Assembly (NCBI GenBank): GCA_040753915.1
Contig: JBFMDN010000048.1
Span: 1-43,619 of the forward strand
DNA: 43,619 bases
Direction: 5' to 3'
Origin: JBFMDN01 sp040753915
GTDB lineage: Bacteria; Desulfobacterota; Desulfomonilia; Desulfomonilales; Desulfomonilaceae
A model generated the notes under the pieces. The model was not told the origin of the DNA. It saw only the letters and a program-made list of their open reading frames with translations, and made no database searches. Shown here in pieces: positions 8,081 through 16,965 of the stretch; the first letter of the stretch is position 1; every line of letters begins with the position of its first letter. The position numbers and the translations under genes are program-made.

Positions 8081-8136
8081 GCCTGTCTCTCCCGCTTGTC
8101 GTTCGTTGTGCGTCAAAACATATGCCCATGTTCCCA

Positions 8137-10101
8137 TTAGTTCACAAGTCCTGACTGAAGCTGTGATTCGCCGTTCACGCTGTGGTCGATGGGAATCCAT
8201 GTGGTAAACACCGTCCCTTTTTCGTCAGACTTTACGGAGATAGACCCGCCATGCTCCTCAATAATCCGTTTGACAAGCGATAGTCCTATGCCGGCGCCGC
8301 GCTCTTTGGTCGTGTAAAAGGGGTCGAATATCTTTCTGAGCTCGTCCTCGTGTATCCTTCTGCCGCCGTTTCGGATCTTGAATTCAAAGTAAGCTTCGGA
8401 ATCGAGCTCTCCGGTCATCTGGGCCTTGTCACTCACCACGAACACCGCCGTCTCGATCCGAATCATGCCACTATGCCGAGAAGCCTCGATAGCGTTGCTC
8501 ACGAGATTCCGGACTACTTGTTGGAATCTGTCCGGGTCCAACAACACCTCTCCGATTTCTCCGAAATCGACTTCCAATCGAAGGCTTTTCTCCTGTAACC
8601 GCACCTTGTAGATATCGAGGACGAGTTGGATGAGGTTGTTCGGGTCGACCCGTCGCTTCGTGAGAGTCTTCTGTCTTGTGAAATCGATGAGCCCCTTGAG
8701 AATGTCCTCCAATCGCTCAACCTCTTTGACGATAATGGCGAAGCATTCTTCCTGTTCTTTCGGATTCGCGTGTTTGCACGTTTGAATCTGGCGATACATT
8801 CTGCGGGCAAATCCGCCGATGACGGCCAAGGGCTGTCTGAGCTCATGCGCCACTTCCGCAGTGTGCTCCGCTATGGCCCGGGACTTCTCAGACTGCACAA
8901 TGTGCTCGTACAATTCGTCTATGATGCCTATCTTCTCGAGTAATTGCCCCTTGGACGCTTTTAGGTCGTCTTCCAGCTTTTTCCTGTCAGTCCGATCCCT
9001 CAATACTCCTTCAAATTCAACGATGCGCCCTTCCTGGTCGCATACCGGACGGCACCGTATCCTCACCCATCTCCTCGACCCATCCTGGTGATGCACGGTG
9101 ATCTCCTCATCCCACGTGGTACCAGGCTCTACGTGCAGAAGGCTTTCAACCGATGCCATGTCTTCCGAGCTGACGAGGTCTCGAAAAAAGGTGCCCACCA
9201 GATCCTTTCTCTCGTAACCGAGCAACTCACGGGCTTGGGGGTTCACAAAGGTGAGGCAACCCTTCGGATCCATGGAAAATATGACGTCGGGCACCTCCTC
9301 GAGCAATTGCTGAAAGCGTTGCGTCGTCTCACTCAACCGTTGCTGGTACTCCTGAAGATCCAGCTCCATCTTCCGCTGAGAGGTCCTGTCACGCATGACA
9401 CCTTCGTGACCGGACACGACACCGCGGGCATCGAGAAAGGGGGCCGAACGTATGCGGCAATACTTCTTGTTTCCTCTCGAATCCAGGATGGAGAGCTGTT
9501 CGTCCCAACAGGAGCCCACCGGGGTCTGAAGCAGTCTTTTCGCAACAGCGACCTCTGCCGGGTCGACGAAATCCCAGAAGAACTTGCCAAGAATCTCCTG
9601 GTCTGTACAGCCGAGAAACTCTTGGGCCGATCGATTCACATACGTGAACCGGCCGTCTTCTTGGAGTGCAAAAACAGTGTCCGGGAGATTATCTAGGAGC
9701 TTGTGGAAATCGTAGCCATCCGATTTGTGGGGCTCATGCTCCTCGGGTTTTACCTCTTCCACTACGAGCAGGGAACAGCCTGTGAGATCTCCCGTCACAT
9801 CCCATTGGGGGGTTCCAATGACATGCAAGACAGTCGGCCGTCCGGCCACATCCTTCACGGTTAAGCGAAGCTCGGCAGATCGCTCTCCCTGGAACACCCG
9901 CTTTGCCGGACAGTCTTTGCACACATCGCTCCCATGACCGAGGGCCGCAAAGCACTTCGATCCCTTTCGGACCCCGAAACGGGCCTCTAAAGCCGGATCC
10001 ACGACCAGTACCGTGAAATCCCCATCCACCTCCATGAACATATGGCCGGACGCAATGACTTGCTGCATGAGCGACGGCTGTTCTCTCGATTCGCATGGCA
10101 T
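8137..10101 (-). CDS. Cytosolic multi-PAS sensor histidine kinase
   Basis: 654 aa, no membrane segment. Residues about 20-115: a PAS-like region with three cysteines (C50 and the C61-x2-C64-P pair), a possible metal or redox site. About 130-240 and 262-375: two further PAS domains, each ending GHEGVMRDRT / FEGVLRDRT. HisKA with EVAHELRQPLAVIGG, phospho-acceptor H419. HATPase: N-box RNLVSNAIEAS, F-box FDPFYTTK, G2 GAGIGLSL. The G1 box reads RNGGRRI, so the adenine-contacting Asp is Asn. The start at 10101 (ATG) has GGAG seven bases upstream; translation further upstream would run into the receiver gene. It lies 134 bases after the receiver gene 10236-10670 and is presumably its cognate kinase. 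Confidence 0.88.
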   Translation of the reverse strand: MPCESREQPSLMQQVIASGHMFMEVDGDFTVLVVDPALEARFGVRKGSKCFAALGHGSDVCKDCPAKRVFQGERSAELRLTVKDVAGRPTVLHVIGTPQWDVTGDLTGCSLLVVEEVKPEEHEPHKSDGYDFHKLLDNLPDTVFALQEDGRFTYVNRSAQEFLGCTDQEILGKFFWDFVDPAEVAVAKRLLQTPVGSCWDEQLSILDSRGNKKYCRIRSAPFLDARGVVSGHEGVMRDRTSQRKMELDLQEYQQRLSETTQRFQQLLEEVPDVIFSMDPKGCLTFVNPQARELLGYERKDLVGTFFRDLVSSEDMASVESLLHVEPGTTWDEEITVHHQDGSRRWVRIRCRPVCDQEGRIVEFEGVLRDRTDRKKLEDDLKASKGQLLEKIGIIDELYEHIVQSEKSRAIAEHTAEVAHELRQPLAVIGGFARRMYRQIQTCKHANPKEQEECFAIIVKEVERLEDILKGLIDFTRQKTLTKRRVDPNNLIQLVLDIYKVRLQEKSLRLEVDFGEIGEVLLDPDRFQQVVRNLVSNAIEASRHSGMIRIETAVFVVSDKAQMTGELDSEAYFEFKIRNGGRRIHEDELRKIFDPFYTTKERGAGIGLSLVKRIIEEHGGSISVKSDEKGTVFTTWIPIDHSVNGESQLQSGLVN

Positions 10102-10235
10102 GGGGTAGCTCCAGAAACAGCCCACGAGGCACCGACGCCCTGAAAAAGGGGCAATCGCTAGCACACGGAGTGACAACAGGAAGCAGCGGTGCTTATCATC
10201 GCGGCTTAAAATGAGCGGGTCTGCCGGCAATAGCG

Positions 10236-10670
10236 TTACGAGCTTCCCTTGATGGCGATCTCTTTCATACGAGCCGCGTGAATCTTCTGTTCGTGTCTGG
10301 CCCTCTTTGCTTCTGCCTCCGCAATTTGACCGACCAGCATATCTATGTCGCACGGCTTCATGTGGTAATCATACGCCCCCAGTCTCATCGCTTCAATGGC
10401 TGCCTCCACTGTGTCGGGTTCCGCGAGCATAATGACTTCGGTCAATGGGTGGTCGATCTTAATATGCTTTAGGGTCTGGATGCCATCCATTCCCGTCATC
10501 TTCACATCAAGGATCACTATATCGATCGATGAGTCCTCTGCCAATTTGTTCAAGCCCTCAGCGCCATTGCGGGCCGGTATCACCGTCAAGCCTCTCTTTC
10601 CGAGCCTTATCTTCAAGGTCTCCATGAACGAGGCCTCGTCATCAATGACAAGCACCTTCACGAGGGACAT
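10236..10670 (-). CDS. Stand-alone receiver (CheY-like) protein with atypical switch residue
   Basis: 144 aa: a receiver domain with a short charged tail (EAEAKRARHEQKIHAARMKE, probably helical) and no output domain. Acidic pocket D10/D11 (VIDDE), phospho-acceptor D55 (VILDVKM), conserved K105 (MKPCD). The usual switch Thr/Ser after beta-4 is Ala83 (VIMLAEPD). The related receiver in the NhaA fusion has the normal Thr (VIILTGHGS) and the same KPCD ending. The ATG at 10670 has AGGAG seven bases before it. First gene of the leftward operon with the kinase and CBS-ACT protein. Probably accepts phosphate from that kinase; the partner of the output is unknown. Confidence 0.88.
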   Translation of the reverse strand: MSLVKVLVIDDEASFMETLKIRLGKRGLTVIPARNGAEGLNKLAEDSSIDIVILDVKMTGMDGIQTLKHIKIDHPLTEVIMLAEPDTVEAAIEAMRLGAYDYHMKPCDIDMLVGQIAEAEAKRARHEQKIHAARMKEIAIKGSS

Positions 10671-11309
10671 TCCGGATCTCCTTTGCGACGCTGTAATGAA
10701 GCCCTGAATCGAGCTGCACAAGTCTTGAGCCGAACACTCCTGAGCTCGTGCATGTTACGTTAGCCGTTCCCTGATCCGTGCAGTCAGCAACCAATTCCCG
10801 AGACATGTAAGAATCTCGGCTCTCCGAGAAAATTCTAGCACGAGATAGTGCCCGCGTCACGGCTTCCCAGGGGCTGTAAGCCGACCTGCTCGAGGCTTCC
10901 GGCAGATCGGTCTCACGTTTGTTTTCAGTGCAATTCCGATGCCACCGCATGCCCCGGCGGCCCACTTCACGTGCAGATGGAAAGGCTAGCACTGGCGCTC
11001 AGGCAAGCACGCGAGGATTGCTACTTGCCCCGAAGGTGTTCCATTCAGGGCCTAGCAATGACGACAATTAACACAGTGTAAAAAATCCTGACAGGGGACC
11101 TCTGACCCCTCCGGTTTGGCTATCACGATTGTGACTCCGGTACGTTCGCGTGGGCCACATCGCGTTCTGGTACGGCTATTGCTTTATTCAAAGATTGGCA
11201 TGCCCGAGAACCGCTCCGCAAGAGGGCACACAGTTCGGCAATGACCTACAGCCCTGACTTCGGCCGCATGCTCGGAACGCCCGTTATTGTCGGTCAGGAG
11301 GAAAGATTT
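10671..11309. other. Intergenic between divergent genes, no gene
   Basis: Holds the upstream regions of the leftward receiver operon and the rightward ankyrin gene. A hairpin TCTCGG-CTCT-CCGAGA at 10814-10829 and a looser one CGGCTT...AAGCCG at 10859-10882 lie on the receiver side. No convincing promoter hexamers or small coding frames were found. Confidence 0.5.
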
Positions 11310-11903
11310 ATGAATGAGCGCATCTTAGCGGCCGCTACCTCTGGAGACCTGGAAGAGCTCAGGTGCCTCTTGTCCGCAGGGGGAGATCCCGAAGTGAGGG
11401 ACGAGCTCGGATGGACCCCGCTCATCTGGGCGGCTGCAAATGGTTTCCCGGAATCAGTGAGGGCCCTGCTCGATGCCCGCGCAGATATCGAAGCCTGCGA
11501 TCAGTACCAAGCGACAGCGCTCATGAAGGCATGCCGCAGAGGACACACCGAAGTGGTACGGCTGCTCCTTGACCGTGGTGCGGACGTCAATGCAGAGGAC
11601 GAGTTCGGGTGGACTGCTCTTATGAGAGCGGTGAGAGGAGGTTTCATCGATGTAGTGGTGGAACTGCTCGAACATGGAGCAGACATTGAAGCTCGGGACC
11701 AGTATGGGGCCACCCCTCTCATTCTTGCGGCAGCGGAAGGTCATGTGGCCGTGGTGACAGAATTGCTCAAACGAGGGGCAAACGTTCACGCCAAAGACCG
11801 GAACGGGTGGAACGCGCTAATGTGGGCGAAATCTGTTAGAAAGCAGGAAGCTATGAAGATACTGTCCGAATACATGGCGCAGATGAATCCTGCTGCTTCG
11901 TGA
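11310..11903 (+). CDS. Ankyrin repeat protein
   Basis: 197 aa made almost entirely of about five to six ankyrin repeats of 33 residues; clear units are GWTPLIWAAANGFPESVRAL, YQATALMKACRRGHTEVVRL, GWTALMRAVRGGFIDVVVEL, YGATPLILAAAEGHVAVVTE and a last weaker GWNALMWAKSVRKQEAMKIL. Ankyrin repeats mediate protein-protein binding; there is no enzymatic domain and no signal peptide. The ATG at 11310 has AGGAGGAAAG eight or so bases upstream and is preferred to 11241. It stands alone, 312 bases before gyrA. The partner is unknown. Confidence 0.9.
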   Translation: MNERILAAATSGDLEELRCLLSAGGDPEVRDELGWTPLIWAAANGFPESVRALLDARADIEACDQYQATALMKACRRGHTEVVRLLLDRGADVNAEDEFGWTALMRAVRGGFIDVVVELLEHGADIEARDQYGATPLILAAAEGHVAVVTELLKRGANVHAKDRNGWNALMWAKSVRKQEAMKILSEYMAQMNPAAS

Positions 11904-12215
11904 TCTGCTCTTCAGCATCACGCGTTCGTGGACAAGCCGAGAACAGCGAAGGCCGCCGTCAAAGGGCAGACGTTTCGAGTATTAGTATAACAATTTCTTA
12001 TTACTCCCTTTTTGTCATCCTGAGCACCCTTGCATTCCTTCCCGGTGCAGTGGTAATATCCTTGCGGCGGTTCCAGGGGGAGTCCGAGAACCCGCCGACT
12101 CGGCGAATAGCGGCTGCAAGGGAAAACGTACCGTGCCACCAGCCCTGTCGCCGATCTGATTTTCCGGCAATTTCGACCGTCGAGCGTATGTATCCAATTG
12201 AGGAAGGGTGCACCA
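11904..12215. other. Intergenic upstream of gyrA
   Basis: No gene seen. Contains a TATAAC (11986-11991) without a good -35 partner and a small hairpin CGCCG-ACT-CGGCG near 12092. The gyrA ribosome-binding site AGGAAGG is at 12201-12207. Confidence 0.5.
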
Positions 12216-14726
12216 TTGGCTGTTCTTCATGAGAAGACCACTGTAGGGATAGAAGAAGAAATCCAGAAATCCTATTTGGATTACGCTATGAGCGTGATAG
12301 TGGGTCGCGCGCTTCCCGACCTGAGGGACGGGCTGAAGCCGGTCCACAGAAGAATCCTTTATGCAATGCACCGGGCAGGAAACTTCTGGAACCGGCCCTA
12401 CAGAAAAGCTGCAAGGGCCGTGGGTGATGTCATCGGTCAGTATCATCCGCACGGTGACGCGGCTGTGTATGATGCGCTCGTACGAATGGCTCAGCCGTTT
12501 TCTATGCGCCACACCTTTATCGATGGCCAAGGCAATTTTGGGAGCGTGGACGGGGATGCTCCCGCGGCGATGCGGTATACGGAAGTTCGCATGGCCCGGA
12601 TCACTCAGGCCCTCATGGAGGATCTGGACAAGGAGACGGTTGACTTCATACCGAACTATGACAACACGCTTCAGGAACCTCTCGTACTTCCAGCCAGGTT
12701 CCCGGTGCTCCTCGTGAACGGCTCGCAGGGAATCGCAGTGGGCATGGCCACCAACATCCCCCCACACAACCTCGGAGAGACCGTAGATGCTCTCATTCAT
12801 CTCATTGGCAATCCCACAGCATCAATTCCGGAGCTCATGCGTTTCATACCAGGGCCTGATTTTCCCACCGGCGGCTTCATCCACGGCCGGGAAGGTATAC
12901 TCGCTGCGTACACTACAGGCAGGGGCTCGGTTCAAATGCGAGCCAGGACGGAAATAGAAGATGCCGGGAAGGGCTATCAGCGAATCGTCGTGACCGAGAT
13001 TCCGTTTCTAGTCAACAAAGCCCGCATGGTGGAAACCGCCGCGGAGCTTGTGAAGGACAAGAGGATCCCCGGAATTCGAGACATACGGGATGAGTCCGAC
13101 AGGCATGGGATGCGAGTGGTTTTTGAATTGAAGCGGGACGAGAACCCGGAGGTGGTCCTCAATCAGTTGTTCAAGTATACCCAGCTCCAGACAACCTTCG
13201 GGGTGCAGTTGCTCTGCGTGGACAAGGTGCGTCCCCGAACCATGAATCTGAAGGAAATCCTGACGGGGTTCATCGACTTCCGCAAAGAAGTAGTAATCCG
13301 CAGGACCAGGTTCGAGCTGGCTCGAGCCAGGGAACGTGCCCACATCCTGGAAGGATTGAAGATAGCTCTGGATAACCTGGACGCAGTGATAGCGGTGATC
13401 AGGCAATCTGAGAATCCAGGAGTGGCTCGTGAAGCTCTCATGGAACGATTCGCCCTCAGTCAGGTCCAGGCTCAAGCAATCCTCGATATGCGGCTTCAGC
13501 GTCTGACCGGCTTAGAGAGAGAGAAAATCCTTCAGGAGCTCAAGGAGATTCACGAGAAGATAGCGGAGCTGGAGGCGATTCTCGCTTCCCCTGCGAGGGT
13601 TCTTGACATCATCGTGGATGAGCTCAAGCAGATCAAGGAGCAATTCGGAGACCCCAGACGCACAGAGATCGTAGAAGGAACAGTGGAGATGGTCGACGAA
13701 GATCTGATCCCTCGGGAAGACTTTGTCGTCACTTTCTCCAGCAAAGGGTACGTCAAGCGTGTCCAGGCCAACACGTACAAGTCACAGAGGCCGGGCGGCA
13801 AGGGACGAATCGGCACCAAAGTAGGGAGCGAGGATGTGGTGAGTCAGATGCTCTACGCCTCCTCTCACGACGTTCTTCTCTGCTTCTCCAATCAGGGCAG
13901 GGTTCACTGGCTGAGAGTCTTTCAGCTTCCCGACGAAGGGCCGTACGCTCGGGGGAAAGCCATTGTGAACCTGCTCCACCTGGACGACGGCGAGCGCATC
14001 CGGAAAATACTTCCCGTGCAGGAGCTCAGTACGGAAGGTTTTGTGGTCATGGTCTCCGCACAGGGGAAAATCAAGAAGACCTCTATCTCGGAATTCTCGC
14101 GACCTCGATCCAGAGGCTTGATCGCTCTCACCATCGACCCTGACGACGAGCTCATCGATGTCAATTTGACTGCAGGGGAGAGCCATATCCTTCTTGCTAC
14201 CCGCAAGGGCAAGGCCATCAGGTTTCACGAAGACCAGGTGCGACCTATGGGACGCCAAGCTCGAGGTGTGCAAGGCATCCGCCTGAAATCCGACGATACC
14301 GTGGTCGGCATGGAAATCATCTCCTCTGAGGGAGGAAGCCTCTTGACCATAACGGACAGTGGATTCGGAAAGCGAACCCCGTTGTCCGAATATCCAGTTA
14401 TCAACCGCGGAGGCCAAGGGGTCATTACCATCAAGCACTCGCCCCGAATAGGCAATGTGGTTGGAATCCAAATCGTCGAAGACACAGACCATTTGCTCAT
14501 TCTCACCTCCGGTGGGAGAATCATCCGTCTGAGAATGGAAGAAATAGGCGTGATCGGCCGCAACACCATGGGCAGAACTCTCGTGCGTATGGATGAGGGG
14601 GAACGAGTGGTCGACGTGGCCCGTGCCGTGGCTATGGACGAGGAATCCTCCGATGCCGACGAAGGCCGACCCGACGAGGAAGCCTTCGATAGCGGGGAGC
14701 CTCCAGGCGAGTCGCCGGGGGACTGA
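12216..14726 (+). CDS. gyrA: DNA gyrase subunit A
   Basis: 836 aa. It cuts and rejoins DNA in the gyrase A2B2 complex. N-terminal breakage-reunion domain: SYLDYAMSVIVGRALPDLRD, VGDVIGQYHPHGDAAVYDAL, catalytic tyrosine Y121 in AAMRYTEVRM. The C-terminal beta-pinwheel carries a GyrA-box-like QRPGGKG (usual form QRRGGKG), which argues for gyrase rather than ParC. At the quinolone-contact positions this protein has Ala82 (E. coli Ser83) and Asp86 (E. coli Asp87). Acidic tail ending in DEESSDADEG-type sequence. The start is a TTG at 12216, eight bases after AGGAAGG; the earlier TTG at 12198 has no such site. gyrB is not nearby. It is followed after four bases by the archease gene. Confidence 0.95.
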   Translation: MAVLHEKTTVGIEEEIQKSYLDYAMSVIVGRALPDLRDGLKPVHRRILYAMHRAGNFWNRPYRKAARAVGDVIGQYHPHGDAAVYDALVRMAQPFSMRHTFIDGQGNFGSVDGDAPAAMRYTEVRMARITQALMEDLDKETVDFIPNYDNTLQEPLVLPARFPVLLVNGSQGIAVGMATNIPPHNLGETVDALIHLIGNPTASIPELMRFIPGPDFPTGGFIHGREGILAAYTTGRGSVQMRARTEIEDAGKGYQRIVVTEIPFLVNKARMVETAAELVKDKRIPGIRDIRDESDRHGMRVVFELKRDENPEVVLNQLFKYTQLQTTFGVQLLCVDKVRPRTMNLKEILTGFIDFRKEVVIRRTRFELARARERAHILEGLKIALDNLDAVIAVIRQSENPGVAREALMERFALSQVQAQAILDMRLQRLTGLEREKILQELKEIHEKIAELEAILASPARVLDIIVDELKQIKEQFGDPRRTEIVEGTVEMVDEDLIPREDFVVTFSSKGYVKRVQANTYKSQRPGGKGRIGTKVGSEDVVSQMLYASSHDVLLCFSNQGRVHWLRVFQLPDEGPYARGKAIVNLLHLDDGERIRKILPVQELSTEGFVVMVSAQGKIKKTSISEFSRPRSRGLIALTIDPDDELIDVNLTAGESHILLATRKGKAIRFHEDQVRPMGRQARGVQGIRLKSDDTVVGMEIISSEGGSLLTITDSGFGKRTPLSEYPVINRGGQGVITIKHSPRIGNVVGIQIVEDTDHLLILTSGGRIIRLRMEEIGVIGRNTMGRTLVRMDEGERVVDVARAVAMDEESSDADEGRPDEEAFDSGEPPGESPGD

Positions 14727-14730
14727 CACC

Positions 14731-15159
14731 ATGAACCAGGACCAGGGCCACCACTGGCGCATGCTCGATCATCCCGCAGATATTCTCATCGAAGTGTGGG
14801 GGGACACACTAGAGGAGCTTTTCGTCCATGGGGCGGAGGCATTTGGCTGTCTCGTCAGCGAAGGCGGCCCTGAGGAAACGGAAGAGGAAGTTGGAGTAGA
14901 AGCCCATGGGGAGACGGAGGCGGATCTCATGATAGACTGGCTTCGGGAGCTCCTCTTTCTCCACGAGACGAGGCGCCTGGTTCCCACGGGCGTCCGGATC
15001 ACGGAATTGACGAGCACCGGTTTGCGTGGTCAGGTCTCAGTCCGCAGGCTTCGGCCGGAAGAGGTTCCTCCGTACGAGATCAAAGCGGTAACCTATCACG
15101 GCGTATCCGTGGATCGGACGGACCAGGGGTATCAAACCCGGGTACTGTTCGATGTCTGA
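14731..15159 (+). CDS. Archease
   Basis: 142 aa, the usual archease length. Family marks are HWRMLDHPADILIEVWGDTL at the N-terminus, ADLMIDWLRELLFLHET in the middle, and AVTYHGVSVDRTDQGYQTRV with C-terminal VLFDV; the acidic residues in these blocks form the metal site. Archeases activate RtcB-type 3'-phosphate RNA ligases by helping guanylylation. No rtcB is in the window. The ATG is only four bases after the gyrA stop and the gene end overlaps the PAP2 gene by eight bases, so the three are likely co-transcribed; no Shine-Dalgarno is evident other than the GGGGGAC stretch within the gyrA end. Confidence 0.9.
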   Translation: MNQDQGHHWRMLDHPADILIEVWGDTLEELFVHGAEAFGCLVSEGGPEETEEEVGVEAHGETEADLMIDWLRELLFLHETRRLVPTGVRITELTSTGLRGQVSVRRLRPEEVPPYEIKAVTYHGVSVDRTDQGYQTRVLFDV

Positions 15160-16042
15160 TGCGAGCGCGCAGCATCCGGCGGATTCCCGTTCATGGCGGG
15201 AATCCTTGGCTGACGACGGGCTAGAACAACCACGTCCCTCCCCGAGAATGGATCGCCCTGGCACTCAACAGGGCTGGCGCCGGCTTCCACTGCCCCATCT
15301 CGTGACCCTTATCCTCCTAATATGCGCGCTCGTGCCTGTATGGGTGTTCGACAGGGCGCTCTTCTCAGTGATGAATGAAGCGCATAGCCCCGCGACCGAC
15401 GCTCTGTGGCTCTTCTTCACCACCCTGGGAGACGGGGTAATCCTCGCCATCATCATCGGGGCATTCGTCATGGTCAATCCACGAATCACCGTGTTGGCTC
15501 TCAGCGTTATGGTGCTCACCTCACTTGCTATGCACTCCATCAAGCTCGTTGCCCCCAGCCCCAGGCCTGCGGCAGTCTTCGAGTCTGTTCACGTGGTAGG
15601 GCCATTATTGCGGTCCGGTTCGTTCCCATCAGGACATACGGCGGCAAGCATGGCCGCGGCCTTGGGGATCCAGCACTTGAGCTCTCGTTTGGCAGGCATG
15701 GTTGCTCTGGGCCTCGCCTTGCTCGTGTCCCTGTCCCGAATTTTCGTGGGGGCCCATTTCCCGAAAGACGTGGTAGGAGGAACCCTCCTCGCGCTTGGCC
15801 TTTTTGTTGGGTTCTCTTGGCTGGTCTGGCCCCGGATCTGTCAGTCCATCCCCGACAAACCTGATTTTTCCCGCCCCTGGCTCAGGATTCTCTTCCGCGT
15901 CGAGGTTGGCGCTTGCTTGTATGCTCTGTGCATTCATGCGCCGTATTACGCTGAATCTGGCCTTGCAGCAGCAGCCATCGCGCTCGCGGTTCTGACCTTT
16001 CTCGGGGCACAGTGGAGAAAGCGTTCCACGAGCACGAGGTGA
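15152..16042 (+). CDS. PAP2-family membrane phosphatase
   Basis: 296 aa, about six membrane segments. The three PAP2 motifs are intact: KLVAPSPRP (131-139), PSGH (159-162) and SRIFVGAHFPKD (S195, R196, H202, D206), the catalytic histidines being H162 and H202. Such enzymes dephosphorylate lipid phosphates (phosphatidic acid, undecaprenyl diphosphate, phosphatidylglycerophosphate) at the membrane; which one is not clear. The first 45 residues are polar and have no family counterpart. The start overlaps the archease stop by eight bases. Codons near the start contain a perfect inverted repeat GGATTCCCG...CGGGAATCC (15181-15205). Confidence 0.9.
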   Translation: MSDASAQHPADSRSWRESLADDGLEQPRPSPRMDRPGTQQGWRRLPLPHLVTLILLICALVPVWVFDRALFSVMNEAHSPATDALWLFFTTLGDGVILAIIIGAFVMVNPRITVLALSVMVLTSLAMHSIKLVAPSPRPAAVFESVHVVGPLLRSGSFPSGHTAASMAAALGIQHLSSRLAGMVALGLALLVSLSRIFVGAHFPKDVVGGTLLALGLFVGFSWLVWPRICQSIPDKPDFSRPWLRILFRVEVGACLYALCIHAPYYAESGLAAAAIALAVLTFLGAQWRKRSTSTR

Positions 16043-16445
16043 CGCACTCAGTCTAGGTCCCAATACGTTGCGAGAAGTCTTGTCCCGCTTCCGGGGCACG
16101 GACATCTACGGTGGAACCACGGCCGGTAGAATGGGCGTCTCGCCCGTTCATTCTTTCGCTGTGGGACGGTCGTTCCAGGCTGCCATTTCTTAAGATCGCA
16201 CGCTAGAAAGCGTGCGCTACATGTCGGCGATACAATTGCGATCGAACTTACCCCACCATGTAGGGTAGTCCCACGGACATCATAGCGGTCGCCAATAATA
16301 ATTTCCGTTTCTCCTCCTCAACACTGACGGGCGAGACGCCCGTCCCACCGGTCTGCGAACCTCCCAGAACTGTTTTCGGCATATGGGAAGCGGAAAGAAC
16401 TCTGGGTATCGGGTATACCATTGGCTGGAGCCATGTTGCCTCAGG
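16043..16445. other. Intergenic gap with three short GC hairpins
   Basis: No gene. Contains AATGGGCG-TCT-CGCCCGTT at 16130-16148 (one G-T pair), CGCACGC-TAGAAA-GCGTGCG at 16197-16216 followed by CTAC, and GACGGGCG-AGA-CGCCCGTC at 16326-16344. It lies between the convergent PAP2 and trmO genes; none of the hairpins is followed by a good T-run. Confidence 0.65.
16326..16344. repeat. GC hairpin GACGGGCG-AGA-CGCCCGTC
   Basis: Perfect 8-bp stem, AGA loop. The same loop occurs with different stems at 17507-17523 and 18562-18580, and as its complement TCT at 6681 and 16130. Confidence 0.75.
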
Positions 16446-16928
16446 TCAGACGAATCGCCTGTCCGATTTCACGGTACCGGCGCTCTTCGCCTTGTCAGCA
16501 AGCCAGCCTATCCTTTCTGAATCCCGGTTGTCGAACCGGGGCACGAAAGGCTTGATATCGAGGAGCGGCGTTTCGTCCGCAATGTCTACGTCCTCCACTA
16601 CGAGTACATTGCCCTGCACCTCGACGAGCCGTACCACGGACAGTCCGATAGGATTCGGCCGGGCCGGCGCACGGGTTGCGAAGACGCCACGAAGAGTATC
16701 GTCGAGGAATGGTTTGACCTCCAGGGAATAACCCGACGACAGGTGAAAGTGATAGAGAAGGACTATGTGGGAAAACCCGTCCAGGTCCTTGAGACCGCCT
16801 GAGAATTCGGGATGCACCTTAACTTCGCCGCGAATTCCCTGCCCACCCACCGGCTGTATGGGCATGTCCTCCAATTTGGTGAACGGGGTGCGAATAATAC
16901 CGATTGGCTTGTACACGATCTTTTCCAT
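16446..16928 (-). CDS. trmO: tRNA t6A37 methyltransferase TrmO (YaeB/TsaA family)
   Basis: 160 aa. A TsaA-like beta-barrel with family blocks YKPIGIIRTPFTKLEDMPIQ, GLKDLDGFSHIVLLYHFHLS, GVFATRAPARPNPIGLSVV and VEDVDIADETPLLDIKPFVP. Family members use SAM to N6-methylate N6-threonylcarbamoyladenosine at position 37 of tRNA-Thr; some archaeal and bacterial short members are only known by homology, and this one lacks the C-terminal extension of E. coli TrmO, so substrate is less certain. The ATG at 16928 has AAAGGAG five bases before it; the open frame continues upstream only into repeat R1 copy c, which is not coding. Confidence 0.85.
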   Translation of the reverse strand: MEKIVYKPIGIIRTPFTKLEDMPIQPVGGQGIRGEVKVHPEFSGGLKDLDGFSHIVLLYHFHLSSGYSLEVKPFLDDTLRGVFATRAPARPNPIGLSVVRLVEVQGNVLVVEDVDIADETPLLDIKPFVPRFDNRDSERIGWLADKAKSAGTVKSDRRFV

Positions 16929-16965
16929 AATTTCTCCTTTCATGAGCTCAAAGAAGGGCGCGGTT

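Noticed and set aside
10848..11081. 77-aa frame upstream of the ankyrin gene
   Set aside because: Cys/Arg-rich, no Shine-Dalgarno, no similarity recognised; probably chance.
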